IMG/VR virus record: IMGVR_UViG_3300022072_000154 | Location: 1 to 22,026 of that record | Length of the DNA: 22,026 nt | DNA from: a virus | Strand: one strand, 5' to 3' | In this document: positions 1-6,688 of the stretch, piece by piece | Layout of the letters: the number at the start of each line of letters is the position of its first letter | How positions within the stretch are numbered: position 1 is the stretch's first letter | Notes under the pieces: generated by a model | Told to the model about the DNA's origin: nothing | What the model saw: only the letters and a program-made list of their open reading frames with translations | Database searches by the model: none | Translations under genes and position numbers: made by a program

Positions 1-626
1 AAGACGGCAAAGGAAAGAATTATTTCATCGAAGGTATCATCATGCAAGGTGATATCAAGAACCGTAATGGACGAGTATATCCATCAAGTGTTCTTGCTAA
101 AGAGATGAAGCGTTACAATGAGACATACGTAATGAAGAATCGTGCGTATGGCGAATTAGGACATCCAGCGGGTCCAACTATCAACTTAGATCGTGTTTCA
201 CACATGTTCACAGAGTTGAGACAAGAAGGGTCAAATATCGTTGGTCGTGCTAAGATCATGGAAACTCCCATGGGTAAGATCGTTAAAAATCTTATCGATG
301 AAGGCTGCCTAGTTGGTATATCTTCACGAGGAATGGGTTCAATTAAACAGAACAAAGATGGTATCATGGAAGTGCAGAGCGACTTTATGCTTGCAACTGC
401 CGGAGATATTGTTGCCGATCCTTCTGCTCCAGACGCATTCGTTAAAGGTGTTATGGAAGGCGTTGAATGGGTATACGATGTAGCTTCATCCTCTTGGGCA
501 GCAGCGCAAGCTTTTGACCAGATTGAAGAAGAGATCAAAAAGTCAGCAAAAGTCTCTACGAAAGAGCTAGAGTTCAAAGCAGCCGCTCTTTTTGAAAAGT
601 TTGTAAGATCTTTGTCAAAGACATGA
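1..626 (+). CDS. 21: Prohead core protease, gp21-like (5' partial)
   Basis: This is the maturation protease of T4-type proheads, which cleaves scaffold and capsid proteins during head assembly. The reading frame is open from base 3 and continues upstream of the window, so the start is missing; the ATG at 42 is internal. The sequence has the layout of T4 gp21: an IEGIIMQGDIKNRNGRVYP segment near the start, a GELGHP motif that holds the likely catalytic histidine, a VGISSRGMGS motif that holds the likely catalytic serine, and a GDIVADPSAPDAF segment after it. T4 gp21 is about 212 residues, so only a short N-terminal piece is absent. The scaffold and capsid genes follow directly. The family assignment is firm; the catalytic residues are inferred by analogy with the herpesvirus-like protease fold. 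Confidence 0.93.
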   Translation, partial: DGKGKNYFIEGIIMQGDIKNRNGRVYPSSVLAKEMKRYNETYVMKNRAYGELGHPAGPTINLDRVSHMFTELRQEGSNIVGRAKIMETPMGKIVKNLIDEGCLVGISSRGMGSIKQNKDGIMEVQSDFMLATAGDIVADPSAPDAFVKGVMEGVEWVYDVASSSWAAAQAFDQIEEEIKKSAKVSTKELEFKAAALFEKFVRSLSKT

Positions 627-630
627 TTTT

Positions 631-638
631 TATAAATA
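631..638 (+). promoter_or_regulatory. T4-type late promoter for the scaffold gene
   Basis: Exact TATAAATA, the late -10 element read by gp55-bound RNA polymerase in T4-type phages. It lies in the gap after the protease gene, 39 bases before the scaffold ATG, and shares the longer TATAAATAATACT string with the capsid promoter at 1614. There is no -35 element, as expected for this class. Confidence 0.85.
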
Positions 639-677
639 ATACTGAATGAATACACTTACATTAAAAAGGAGAAGTCG

Positions 678-1607
678 ATGAGTGATAAACTAGAAACGAG
701 TCTAGACCTGGAAGAGGCGCAAGCCACTGGTGAAGATTCGGTCGCAGCTGATGCTGTGATTCCAACTGGCGGTGCTGTTAAGAAGCGAAAGGGCGATGTA
801 AAAAAAGCCGCTGACGCTACAGCCGATGACATCGAAGATGATGTTAAGACGCCTCAAGGTAAAAACAACACAGGCTTGAAAGAAGCTGTTGACCGTATGT
901 TTGAAGGTTCAGAATTATCTGAAGACTTTAAAGAGCAGACAGTCGCAATCTTCGAGGCCGCAGTACACGAAAAAGTTCTTGCTGAAAAAGTTGAACTTGA
1001 AGAGAAGTTTGAGCGTGATCTACAGGAGCAAGTCGATGTTGCTGTGGAAGAGTTAGTAGAAAAAGTTGATTCCTATCTTGACTATATAGTAGAGAGTTGG
1101 ATGGATGACAACAAGGTTCAGGTCGAAAGCACCATGAAAGTCGAAGTCGCTGAATCACTGTTAGCTGGAATTAAAGGTCTTGTTACTGAGCATAACATGG
1201 AAATCGATGAAGAGCAAGTCGATCACGTTGCAAATTTAGAAGCTAAACTCGAAGAGTCTTCTACTAAATACAATGAGATCGTTGAGCAATTAATCGAAGT
1301 TCGTGAAGCTAAGACAGCATCTGATCTTGAAATTGCATTCAAAGGAATTTCTGAGGCTTTAACTGATACACAATCAGATAAATTGCGGGTTCTCTCAGAA
1401 GGTGTCTCTTTCGACACAGTAGAAGATTATAGCCGAAAGTTGGTTGCTATTCGTAACAACTACTTCGCTGAATCAGCTCCTGTAGTGGAAGACGAGACTG
1501 ATCTTCTACAAGAAGAAATTGCGGAAGACGTGAAGCCAGCAGCATCGATTGAAAACCCGATGATTGCTCGTTACGCCGAAACCCTTGGTCGTCATGCAGC
1601 AAAATAG
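678..1607 (+). CDS. 22: Prohead core scaffold protein, gp22-like
   Basis: This is the probable internal scaffold of the prohead, degraded by the protease before DNA packaging. The 309-residue product is very acidic, rich in Glu, Lys, Val and Ala, and has long heptad-like stretches (about residues 75-140 and 185-240) that look like coiled coil. The segment LSEDFKEQTVAIFEAAV (about residues 80-97) resembles the conserved part of gp22 proteins in marine T4-like phages. It sits between protease and capsid genes as in T4. T4 gp22 is 269 residues; the extra length here is mostly a low-complexity, charged N-terminus (residues 1-65). A strong AGGAG lies six bases before the ATG. Several L-x-E tripeptides could be protease sites, but I did not single any out. 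Confidence 0.88.
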   Translation: MSDKLETSLDLEEAQATGEDSVAADAVIPTGGAVKKRKGDVKKAADATADDIEDDVKTPQGKNNTGLKEAVDRMFEGSELSEDFKEQTVAIFEAAVHEKVLAEKVELEEKFERDLQEQVDVAVEELVEKVDSYLDYIVESWMDDNKVQVESTMKVEVAESLLAGIKGLVTEHNMEIDEEQVDHVANLEAKLEESSTKYNEIVEQLIEVREAKTASDLEIAFKGISEALTDTQSDKLRVLSEGVSFDTVEDYSRKLVAIRNNYFAESAPVVEDETDLLQEEIAEDVKPAASIENPMIARYAETLGRHAAK

Positions 1608-1613
1608 TTTTTG

Positions 1614-1621
1614 TATAAATA
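1614..1621 (+). promoter_or_regulatory. T4-type late promoter for the major capsid gene
   Basis: Exact TATAAATA in the short gap between scaffold and capsid genes, 34 bases before the capsid ATG and followed by AGGAGA at 1643-1648. The downstream bases ATACT match the scaffold late promoter. Confidence 0.87.
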
Positions 1622-1655
1622 ATACTAGTAAAATCTCAAAAAAGGAGAACCACAA

Positions 1656-2918
1656 ATGAGAAATGAAGAACTGATGAACAAGTGGAAGCCAATCTTAGAG
1701 CATACCGCTCTTCCTGGCATCCAAAACTCTCACCGAGCTGCTGTTACTGCAACTCTGCTAGAGAACACCGAAACCGCTATGCGTAATGGCGAAACTTATA
1801 CTCCTCAGTCTTTGCTAGAAGCGGCTCCTGCCAACTCTTCAGCTGATGTAGCTAACTACGATCCCGTACTGATTTCTTTGGTACGCCGTGCAATGCCTAA
1901 CTTGGTTGCATATGATATCGCTGGTGTTCAACCAATGACTGGCCCTACAGGCTTGATCTTTGCAATGCGTTCTAAGTACGAAGATGAAGCTGGTAAGCCA
2001 GAAGCATTCTACGGCGAAGCATTGACCGACGTTTCTGGCGCTGGTGCTCATGCTGGTGCTTTAGGCACTGGTGGCGAGACTACTGGTACTGGCATGGCAA
2101 CAGCAACTGCTGAAGCTCTTGGCGATGGCACTGGTGCTGAGTTCGCTCAGATGTCTTTCTCTATCGAGAAAGTAGCAGTTACTGCTAAGTCTCGTGCTCT
2201 GAAAGCTGAATACACAACTGAACTTGCCCAAGATCTTAAAGCTATCCACGGTCTGGATGCTGAAACTGAATTGGCTAACATGTTGTCTGCTGAGCTGCTT
2301 GCTGAAATCAACCGTGAAGTGATTCGTACTGTGTACGCTACTGCTGTCGCTGGTTCACAAGGTGGCGTTGCCTCCAACGGTACTTTCAACTTAGACGTTG
2401 ATGCCAATGGTCGCTGGTCTGTAGAGAAGTTCAAAGGCTTGATGTTCCAAATCGAAAAAGAAGCCAACCAAATTGCTAAAGACACTCGTCGTGGCAAAGG
2501 CAACTTGATCGTATGTTCTTCTGACGTTGCTTCTGCACTTCAGATGGCTGGCGTTCTCGATTATACTCCTGCTTTGAACAGCAACAACTTGAACCCAGAT
2601 GACACAGGCAATACATTTGCTGGTGTTCTGAACGGTCGTTTCAAAGTGTATATCGATCCCTATGCAGGCGCTAACTACATGGTAGTCGGCTACAAAGGTT
2701 CTAGCACTTTTGACGCTGGTTTGTTCTATTGCCCTTACGTTCCATTGCAAATGGTTCGTGCAGTTGGCGAGAACAGCTTCCAATCTAAGCTTGGCTTTAA
2801 GACTCGCTATGGTATGGTTGCTAACCCGTTCGCTCAAGGCTCTGCTGTCGGTAACGGCGCAGTTACAGCTAACAGCAACGTTTACTACCGTCGTACCGCA
2901 GTAACCAACCTGCTGTAA
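1656..2918 (+). CDS. 23: Major capsid protein, gp23-like
   Basis: This is the main shell protein of the head. The 420-residue product carries the conserved gp23 segment YDPVLISLVRRAMPNLVAYD (residues 68-87) followed by GVQPMTGPTGLIFAMRSKY, the strongest signature of the family. A Gly/Ala/Thr-rich stretch (about residues 127-163) is typical of marine T4-like capsid proteins. The N-terminal propeptide contains SLLE-AAP (Leu53-Leu54-Glu55), which fits the [I/L]-x-E rule for gp21 cleavage, so the mature protein probably starts at Ala56. It is shorter than T4 gp23 (521 residues). Codon use is visibly skewed to GCT, GGC, ACT and AAC, as expected for the most expressed gene. It has its own late promoter and is closed by a terminator. 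Confidence 0.97.
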   Translation: MRNEELMNKWKPILEHTALPGIQNSHRAAVTATLLENTETAMRNGETYTPQSLLEAAPANSSADVANYDPVLISLVRRAMPNLVAYDIAGVQPMTGPTGLIFAMRSKYEDEAGKPEAFYGEALTDVSGAGAHAGALGTGGETTGTGMATATAEALGDGTGAEFAQMSFSIEKVAVTAKSRALKAEYTTELAQDLKAIHGLDAETELANMLSAELLAEINREVIRTVYATAVAGSQGGVASNGTFNLDVDANGRWSVEKFKGLMFQIEKEANQIAKDTRRGKGNLIVCSSDVASALQMAGVLDYTPALNSNNLNPDDTGNTFAGVLNGRFKVYIDPYAGANYMVVGYKGSSTFDAGLFYCPYVPLQMVRAVGENSFQSKLGFKTRYGMVANPFAQGSAVGNGAVTANSNVYYRRTAVTNLL

Positions 2919-2927
2919 ATAATAAGA

Positions 2928-2945
2928 TTGGGGGTAAAACCCCAA
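2928..2945 (+). other. Hairpin after the capsid gene
   Basis: TTGGGG pairs with CCCCAA around a six-base loop, ten bases after the capsid stop codon. There is no T-run, so it is more likely an RNA 3' end stabiliser or processing site than a terminator. A true terminator follows at 2963. Confidence 0.5.
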
Positions 2946-2962
2946 CACTGTTATAGACTATT

Positions 2963-2990
2963 GAGGTTCCGAAAGGAGCCTCTTTTTTTT
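2963..2990 (+). terminator. Rho-independent terminator after the capsid gene
   Basis: GAGGTTCC and GGAGCCTC form an 8-bp stem with one G-U pair and a GAAA tetraloop, followed at once by eight T residues. It ends the capsid transcript, and the next late promoter starts only six bases beyond the T-run, which insulates capsid expression from the tube-like gene. Confidence 0.92.
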
Positions 2991-2995
2991 GTCTG

Positions 2996-3003
2996 TATAA
3001 ATA
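2996..3003 (+). promoter_or_regulatory. T4-type late promoter for the tube-like gene
   Basis: Exact TATAAATA directly after the capsid terminator and 30 bases before the ATG at 3034. It probably also serves uvsY, uvsW and the small gene that follows, since no other promoter was found before them. Confidence 0.85.
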
Positions 3004-3033
3004 GTAGAATACCACTTTGTTCGAGGAAGTACA

Positions 3034-3522
3034 ATGCCTACTAATGTAAATTTTCTATCTCCAATCGAGTTCAAGTTGATACTTGATCGATTACCTAATG
3101 TAGAATTTTTTATCCAGTCTGCCAATATCCCAGGTATAGCCTCTGGTGTCACCGAAAGAGCAACTCCTTTCAAAGCTCTATTTGAGCCAGGCGACAAGCT
3201 ATCATACGACGACTTTAACGTAAGCATTGTATGTGATGAGGATATGGTATCATATCGTGAGATATCTGATTGGTTAGTATCGATCACTAAGCCAGAGAGT
3301 TATGATCAGTATAAAGCGGCGGCAAGTACTAAGACCGGACTCAAAACAGATGGTACTTTGATCATACTAAATAGTAATAAGAATGGTAACGTGAGTATAA
3401 AGTTCAAAGACCTGTTTCCAGTATCGGTTGGCTCCATGCAGCTCAATACAACTGGTACAGATGTCACTCCTCCAACTTTCGAGATAGTCTTCAAGTATAC
3501 TTCGTATGACATTGTAGTGTAA
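3034..3522 (+). CDS. Tail tube-family protein (gp19/gp3-like)
   Basis: The 162-residue product has the pattern of the T4 gp19 tail tube family: an N-terminal strand (EFKLILDRLPNVEFFIQSANIPGI), a central LSYDDFNVSIVCDED segment followed by a helix (YREISDWLVSI), and a C-terminal KFKDLFPVSVGSMQLN...PTFEIVFKY. T4 gp19 is 163 residues. In cyanophage-like genomes the gene in this position, between gp23 and uvsY, is usually named gp3 (tail completion and sheath stabiliser), which also has a tube-like fold. I therefore read it as a tail tube-fold virion protein, either a tube subunit or the tail terminator. It is expressed late from the promoter at 2996, and GAGGAAG precedes the start. Confidence 0.75.
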   Translation: MPTNVNFLSPIEFKLILDRLPNVEFFIQSANIPGIASGVTERATPFKALFEPGDKLSYDDFNVSIVCDEDMVSYREISDWLVSITKPESYDQYKAAASTKTGLKTDGTLIILNSNKNGNVSIKFKDLFPVSVGSMQLNTTGTDVTPPTFEIVFKYTSYDIVV

Positions 3523-3570
3523 ACGACCAAATTGAATTGATAGAACGTACCTAAATTATGGAGATTATGA

Positions 3571-4005
3571 ATGAAACTAGAAGATATCATCGCAGAATGG
3601 GACAAAGACGGTACAGTTGATCAGATCAACGTATCTAACGAGTCTGCCAACATCCCAAAACTACACAACAAGTATTTCAAGATCTACATGGGAGAAGGTT
3701 ATCTCCTGCGTAAGATGAAGACCGAGTACAAGAAATTCTTCAAACTCAAGACAGAGTACTATCGAGGCGAGCTAGATGTGTCTGAGCTTAAGCAGTTCGG
3801 GTGGGCACCACAGCCACTAAAGATTTTACGCCAAGATATACCATCATACATGGACGCTGATGATGATCTAATCGAACAGTCCCTAAAGGTTGGCGCACAA
3901 GAACAGAAGGTTGAGTACCTAGAAGCTATCATCAAAATGATTGGCAACAGAGGCTTTCAGCTTAAAACTATAGTGGATTGGGAAAGGTTTAGGACGGGAG
4001 CATAA
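3571..4005 (+). CDS. uvsY: UvsY recombination mediator
   Basis: UvsY loads the UvsX recombinase onto single-stranded DNA coated with gp32 during recombination-dependent replication. The 144-residue product matches T4 UvsY (137 residues) in length and pattern: MKLEDI at the start, a basic helical middle (about residues 45-65, KMKTEYKKFFKLKTEYYRGE), and IIKMIGNRGFQLKTIVDWERFRTG at the end, corresponding to the ISRGFAIK...RAF end of the T4 protein. A GGAG sits seven bases before the ATG. The stop codon overlaps the uvsW start by one base (TAATG), so the two are probably translationally coupled. Confidence 0.9.
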   Translation: MKLEDIIAEWDKDGTVDQINVSNESANIPKLHNKYFKIYMGEGYLLRKMKTEYKKFFKLKTEYYRGELDVSELKQFGWAPQPLKILRQDIPSYMDADDDLIEQSLKVGAQEQKVEYLEAIIKMIGNRGFQLKTIVDWERFRTGA

Positions 4006-5462
4006 TGGATAGTGTATTAGTAGAGCGAATAGACGATGTTCATGTTAGGGTTCAAGCTGATCCCGGCATAAAGATGGAGATGTCTGGCCACTTCGAGTTC
4101 GAAGTACCTGGTGCTAAGTTTATGCCTTCAGTTCGAAATAAGGTGTGGGATGGCAAGATTCGTCTGTTCAATACAATGACAGGTATGATATATGCTGGAC
4201 TGGTGCCACATATCGTCAACTTCTGCAACACACGAGACTACGAAATAACCATAGATTCTGGCGTAATGCCGAACAACGACATCCCAGAAACGGCTGGATA
4301 TGATCTAGCTAAAGAGTTTGGATCGCCATTTGTACCAAGAGATTACCAGAATAACGCAGTCGTACACGCTTTAAAGACCGAGAGATCTCTGCTACTATCG
4401 CCTACAGCATCAGGTAAATCGTTCATAATCTACCTATTAACACGTTTTCACGTAGATTCTGCCCAACGTAGAGTGCTTATCGTAGTGCCAACCACGTCAC
4501 TCGTCGAGCAGATGTCATCGGACTTCATTGAGTACAATAACGGGAATCCACTTGATATACATAAGATAAGAGGCGGAATAGATAAGAACATAGATGCTGC
4601 TATCACCGTAACTACATGGCAGTCAGTATATAAGTTAGGCAGAGATTGGTTTGATAAGTTCGATGTCGTTATTGGTGATGAAGCTCACCTCTTTAAGTCG
4701 AAGTCTCTGGTGTCAGTGTTAGAGAAGATGAATGACTGTAAATATCGATATGGCTTTACAGGCACACTTGATGGATCATTAACCAATAAGCTAGTACTAG
4801 AAGGGTTGTTTGGATCTGTATTCGAGGTTACGAAGACCAAGAAGTTGATTGAGGACAACACCTTAGCGGAGTTTGGAATCAAAGCACTTGTGCTACAGTA
4901 TCCAGACGCAATACGGAAGCTGAATAAGGGTAAGAGTTATCAAGAAGAGATTGATTGGATTGTTACGAATGATTCTAGAAACAAGTATATTAGGAATCTT
5001 GCTCATTCACTCAAAGGCAATACGCTCATTCTGTTTCAGTTCGTTGAGAAGCATGGCAAAGTACTACATCCTATGCTTCAGAAAGAGGGTAAGAACGTTC
5101 ATTTCATCCACGGTGCAATCAGTGCTGAAGATCGTGAATCGGTGCGTCACCTGGCTGAGTCTAGTGATAATAATATCATTCTCGCTAGTTATGGCACCTT
5201 TAGTACTGGCGTTAACATTAAGCGCTTGGATAATATTATCTTTGCTAGTCCTTCTAAGTCGAAGATTCGGAACTTACAATCCATAGGACGAGTACTGCGT
5301 AAGAGTACGGGAAACAGTAAAGCTACGCTTTACGACATAGTTGATGATCTACAATGGAAGAATACGAAGAACTTTGCAGTTAAGCACTTTATGGAAAGAG
5401 TCAGCATATACGATGATGAGGGGTTTGAGTATCGTATATATAATGTTAACATCAAAGGATAG
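4005..5462 (+). CDS. uvsW: UvsW RNA-DNA/DNA helicase
   Basis: UvsW is a superfamily 2 helicase that unwinds R-loops and branched DNA and helps shift replication from origin-dependent to recombination-dependent mode. The 485-residue protein has an N-terminal DNA-binding region (about residues 1-95), motif I LSPTASGKS (Lys138), motif II GDEAH (residues 224-228), motif III GFTGT, and motif VI QSIGRVLRKS in the second RecA-like domain. T4 UvsW is of similar size. It follows uvsY with a one-base overlap. In T4 the gene is strictly late; here it lies downstream of a late promoter, and two consensus promoters just beyond its neighbour face back into it, which could keep it low early in infection. 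Confidence 0.94.
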   Translation: MDSVLVERIDDVHVRVQADPGIKMEMSGHFEFEVPGAKFMPSVRNKVWDGKIRLFNTMTGMIYAGLVPHIVNFCNTRDYEITIDSGVMPNNDIPETAGYDLAKEFGSPFVPRDYQNNAVVHALKTERSLLLSPTASGKSFIIYLLTRFHVDSAQRRVLIVVPTTSLVEQMSSDFIEYNNGNPLDIHKIRGGIDKNIDAAITVTTWQSVYKLGRDWFDKFDVVIGDEAHLFKSKSLVSVLEKMNDCKYRYGFTGTLDGSLTNKLVLEGLFGSVFEVTKTKKLIEDNTLAEFGIKALVLQYPDAIRKLNKGKSYQEEIDWIVTNDSRNKYIRNLAHSLKGNTLILFQFVEKHGKVLHPMLQKEGKNVHFIHGAISAEDRESVRHLAESSDNNIILASYGTFSTGVNIKRLDNIIFASPSKSKIRNLQSIGRVLRKSTGNSKATLYDIVDDLQWKNTKNFAVKHFMERVSIYDDEGFEYRIYNVNIKG

Positions 5463-5470
5463 AGTAGATT

Positions 5471-5824
5471 ATGTTGATTCACATTAAGATGAAGAGTGGG
5501 GAAGACTTAGTAGCCAGTGTGCTAGATAGAGACACTGACATGCTTCATATCGACAATCCAATCCAGATTCGTATTCATCCAGTGCATGGTCTCTTTGCTA
5601 AGAGCTGGATGCTGTTATCTGCTGAGACTGATGTTGTATTACTACTGCAAGACGTACTGTACACCTCTGAAGCAAATGATAAAGCGATTGAGTACTACGA
5701 GTCGTTTATGGAGAGATTGGCTGGAGTTACTACTAAGAAGTCTAGAGATGAGTACGAAGATGATGATGCAGTGTCAGAGATGTTAGCTTCTATCATAGCG
5801 TCTCGTGATGCAATCAAACATTGA
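5471..5824 (+). CDS. Small conserved phage protein, Sm-like fold candidate
   Basis: The 117-residue product begins MLIHIKMKSGEDLVASVLDRD, then DNPIQIRIHP, then WMLLSAETDVVLLLQDVLYTSE, and ends in an acidic tail. The run of short strands with a GEDLVA turn resembles small Sm-like proteins that often follow uvsW in marine T4-like phages. I base that on pattern memory, not on a search. It lies nine bases after uvsW and is the last gene of the late block. No membrane segment or catalytic motif is visible. If the Sm-like reading is right it could bind RNA, but the function is unknown. Confidence 0.6.
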   Translation: MLIHIKMKSGEDLVASVLDRDTDMLHIDNPIQIRIHPVHGLFAKSWMLLSAETDVVLLLQDVLYTSEANDKAIEYYESFMERLAGVTTKKSRDEYEDDDAVSEMLASIIASRDAIKH

Positions 5825-5849
5825 TATTATTATTAGAAGCGATAAGCAC

Positions 5850-5878
5850 ATTATACAGAAGAATGATTGTGCTGTCAA
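5850..5878 (-). promoter_or_regulatory. Leftward sigma70 promoter A (antisense to late block)
   Basis: On the minus strand TTGACA (5873-5878) and TATAAT (5850-5855) are separated by exactly 17 bases, a perfect consensus. A short inverted repeat, GTGC/GCAC, flanks the -35 box and could be an operator. Transcripts would start near 5842 and run into the end of the 5471-5824 gene and uvsW in antisense. No open reading frame of note begins downstream on the minus strand. Confidence 0.8.
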
Positions 5879-5907
5879 GCACTTTCGAAGAAATAACCAG
5901 ATTGATT
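5872..5907. repeat. Direct repeat copy 1 (carries -35 box of promoter A)
   Basis: This 36-base stretch is repeated at 5970-6005 with 30 of 36 identical positions, including an unbroken match of 15 bases (CTGTCAAGCACTTTC). The repeat covers the minus-strand -35 box and the A/T-rich region upstream of it, so the second promoter looks like a duplication of the first. Confidence 0.85.
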
Positions 5908-5947
5908 CTAACTAAACAACAGCTATTACTAGTGACGCTATAGAACC

Positions 5948-5976
5948 ATTATACCATACCCCTCTAAACCTGTCAA
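5948..5976 (-). promoter_or_regulatory. Leftward sigma70 promoter B (antisense to late block)
   Basis: On the minus strand TTGACA (5971-5976) and TATAAT (5948-5953) are separated by exactly 17 bases. It lies 98 bases upstream of promoter A in the same direction and shares its -35 surroundings through the direct repeat. It faces away from the gene 55 promoter, making this gap a divergent promoter region. Confidence 0.8.
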
Positions 5977-6005
5977 GCACTTTCTACGAAATAATCACAT
6001 TAATA
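5970..6005. repeat. Direct repeat copy 2 (carries -35 box of promoter B)
   Basis: Second copy of the repeat at 5872-5907, offset by exactly 98 bases. The six differences are scattered in the A/T-rich half, while the half with the -35 box is identical. Confidence 0.85.
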
Positions 6006-6018
6006 TCACAAAAAAGCA

Positions 6019-6047
6019 TTGACACAGCCCCATAACTGTTGTATAAT
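6019..6047 (+). promoter_or_regulatory. Sigma70-type early promoter for gene 55
   Basis: TTGACA (6019-6024) and TATAAT (6042-6047) with a 17-base spacer, a perfect host-type promoter 29 bases before the ATG of gene 55. It probably drives genes 55, 47 and 46. Its transcribed leader closely resembles that of the ligase promoter at 19900. Confidence 0.93.
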
Positions 6048-6076
6048 GGATCATAAATCAAGTGAGGCAGTACATC

Positions 6077-6685
6077 ATGGCTAAAGCAAAGCGCAATTAC
6101 GTAAACAACCCCGAGTTCCTGGCAGCTATCGTAGCATACAAGAAGATATGCATTGAGGCAGAGGACTCAGGTGATTCTAAGCCACAGATCACCAATTACA
6201 TCGGTCAATGCATCTTTCAGATATCAACCCGTCTAGCATCAAAGCCCAACTTCTCGGGTTACTCATATAAAGATGAGATGATCAGCGATGGTCTAGAAAA
6301 CGCAATCCAAGCACTAGGTAACTTTGACCCAGAGAAGTCTAGTAACCCCTTTGCATACTTCACCCAGATCATCTGGTATGCGTTCTTACGCCGTATCGAC
6401 AAAGAGAAGAAGCAGTTGTACATCAAGCACAAGGTCACCGAATACTCAGTCGTATCTGGTAATGCAGTCGAGCATGATGATAACAGTACACAAGAATCTT
6501 CGGATACCAGTGGATTCATTGATCTAAACAATGACTATATGGCAGACTTTGTTACGGCATATGAGAAGCGTATGGATGATAAGAAGAAGCAGCAAGTCAA
6601 AGCTAAGAAGGGATTAGAGAAGTTCATTGAAGATGAGCCACTGGTCGAAGCTGTCTTAGACCCAGAAGTCAAGATTGAGGAGTAG
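6077..6685 (+). CDS. 55: Late-transcription sigma factor, gp55-like
   Basis: Gp55 is the phage sigma subunit that directs host RNA polymerase to the TATAAATA late promoters, together with the sliding clamp. The 202-residue product matches T4 gp55 (185 residues) in its key segment: NYVNN near the start, NFSGYSYKDEMISDGLENAIQALGNFD (about residues 59-85), then NPFAYFTQIIWYAFLRRIDKEKKQ, the sigma region 2-like part. The tail is acidic and ends with a gp33-like charged stretch. I chose the ATG at 6077 because GAGG at 6064-6067 is nine bases upstream; an in-frame GTG at 6062 would sit almost on the predicted transcript start. It is early here, with its own consensus promoter. Confidence 0.92.
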   Translation: MAKAKRNYVNNPEFLAAIVAYKKICIEAEDSGDSKPQITNYIGQCIFQISTRLASKPNFSGYSYKDEMISDGLENAIQALGNFDPEKSSNPFAYFTQIIWYAFLRRIDKEKKQLYIKHKVTEYSVVSGNAVEHDDNSTQESSDTSGFIDLNNDYMADFVTAYEKRMDDKKKQQVKAKKGLEKFIEDEPLVEAVLDPEVKIEE

Positions 6686-6688
6686 AGT

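Noticed and set aside
113-655. 180-codon minus-strand frame across the protease gene
   Set aside because: It overlaps a clear gp21 homologue completely; the translation is low-complexity and Ser-rich, as expected of an antisense frame.
2391-2948. 185-codon minus-strand frame across the capsid gene
   Set aside because: It is the shadow of the strongly codon-biased capsid gene, has no ribosome site and no protein-like pattern.
5700-5850. Possible minus-strand gene driven by the leftward promoters
   Set aside because: The only ATG frame near the start (around 5820) stops after about a dozen codons, so an antisense RNA is the better reading.
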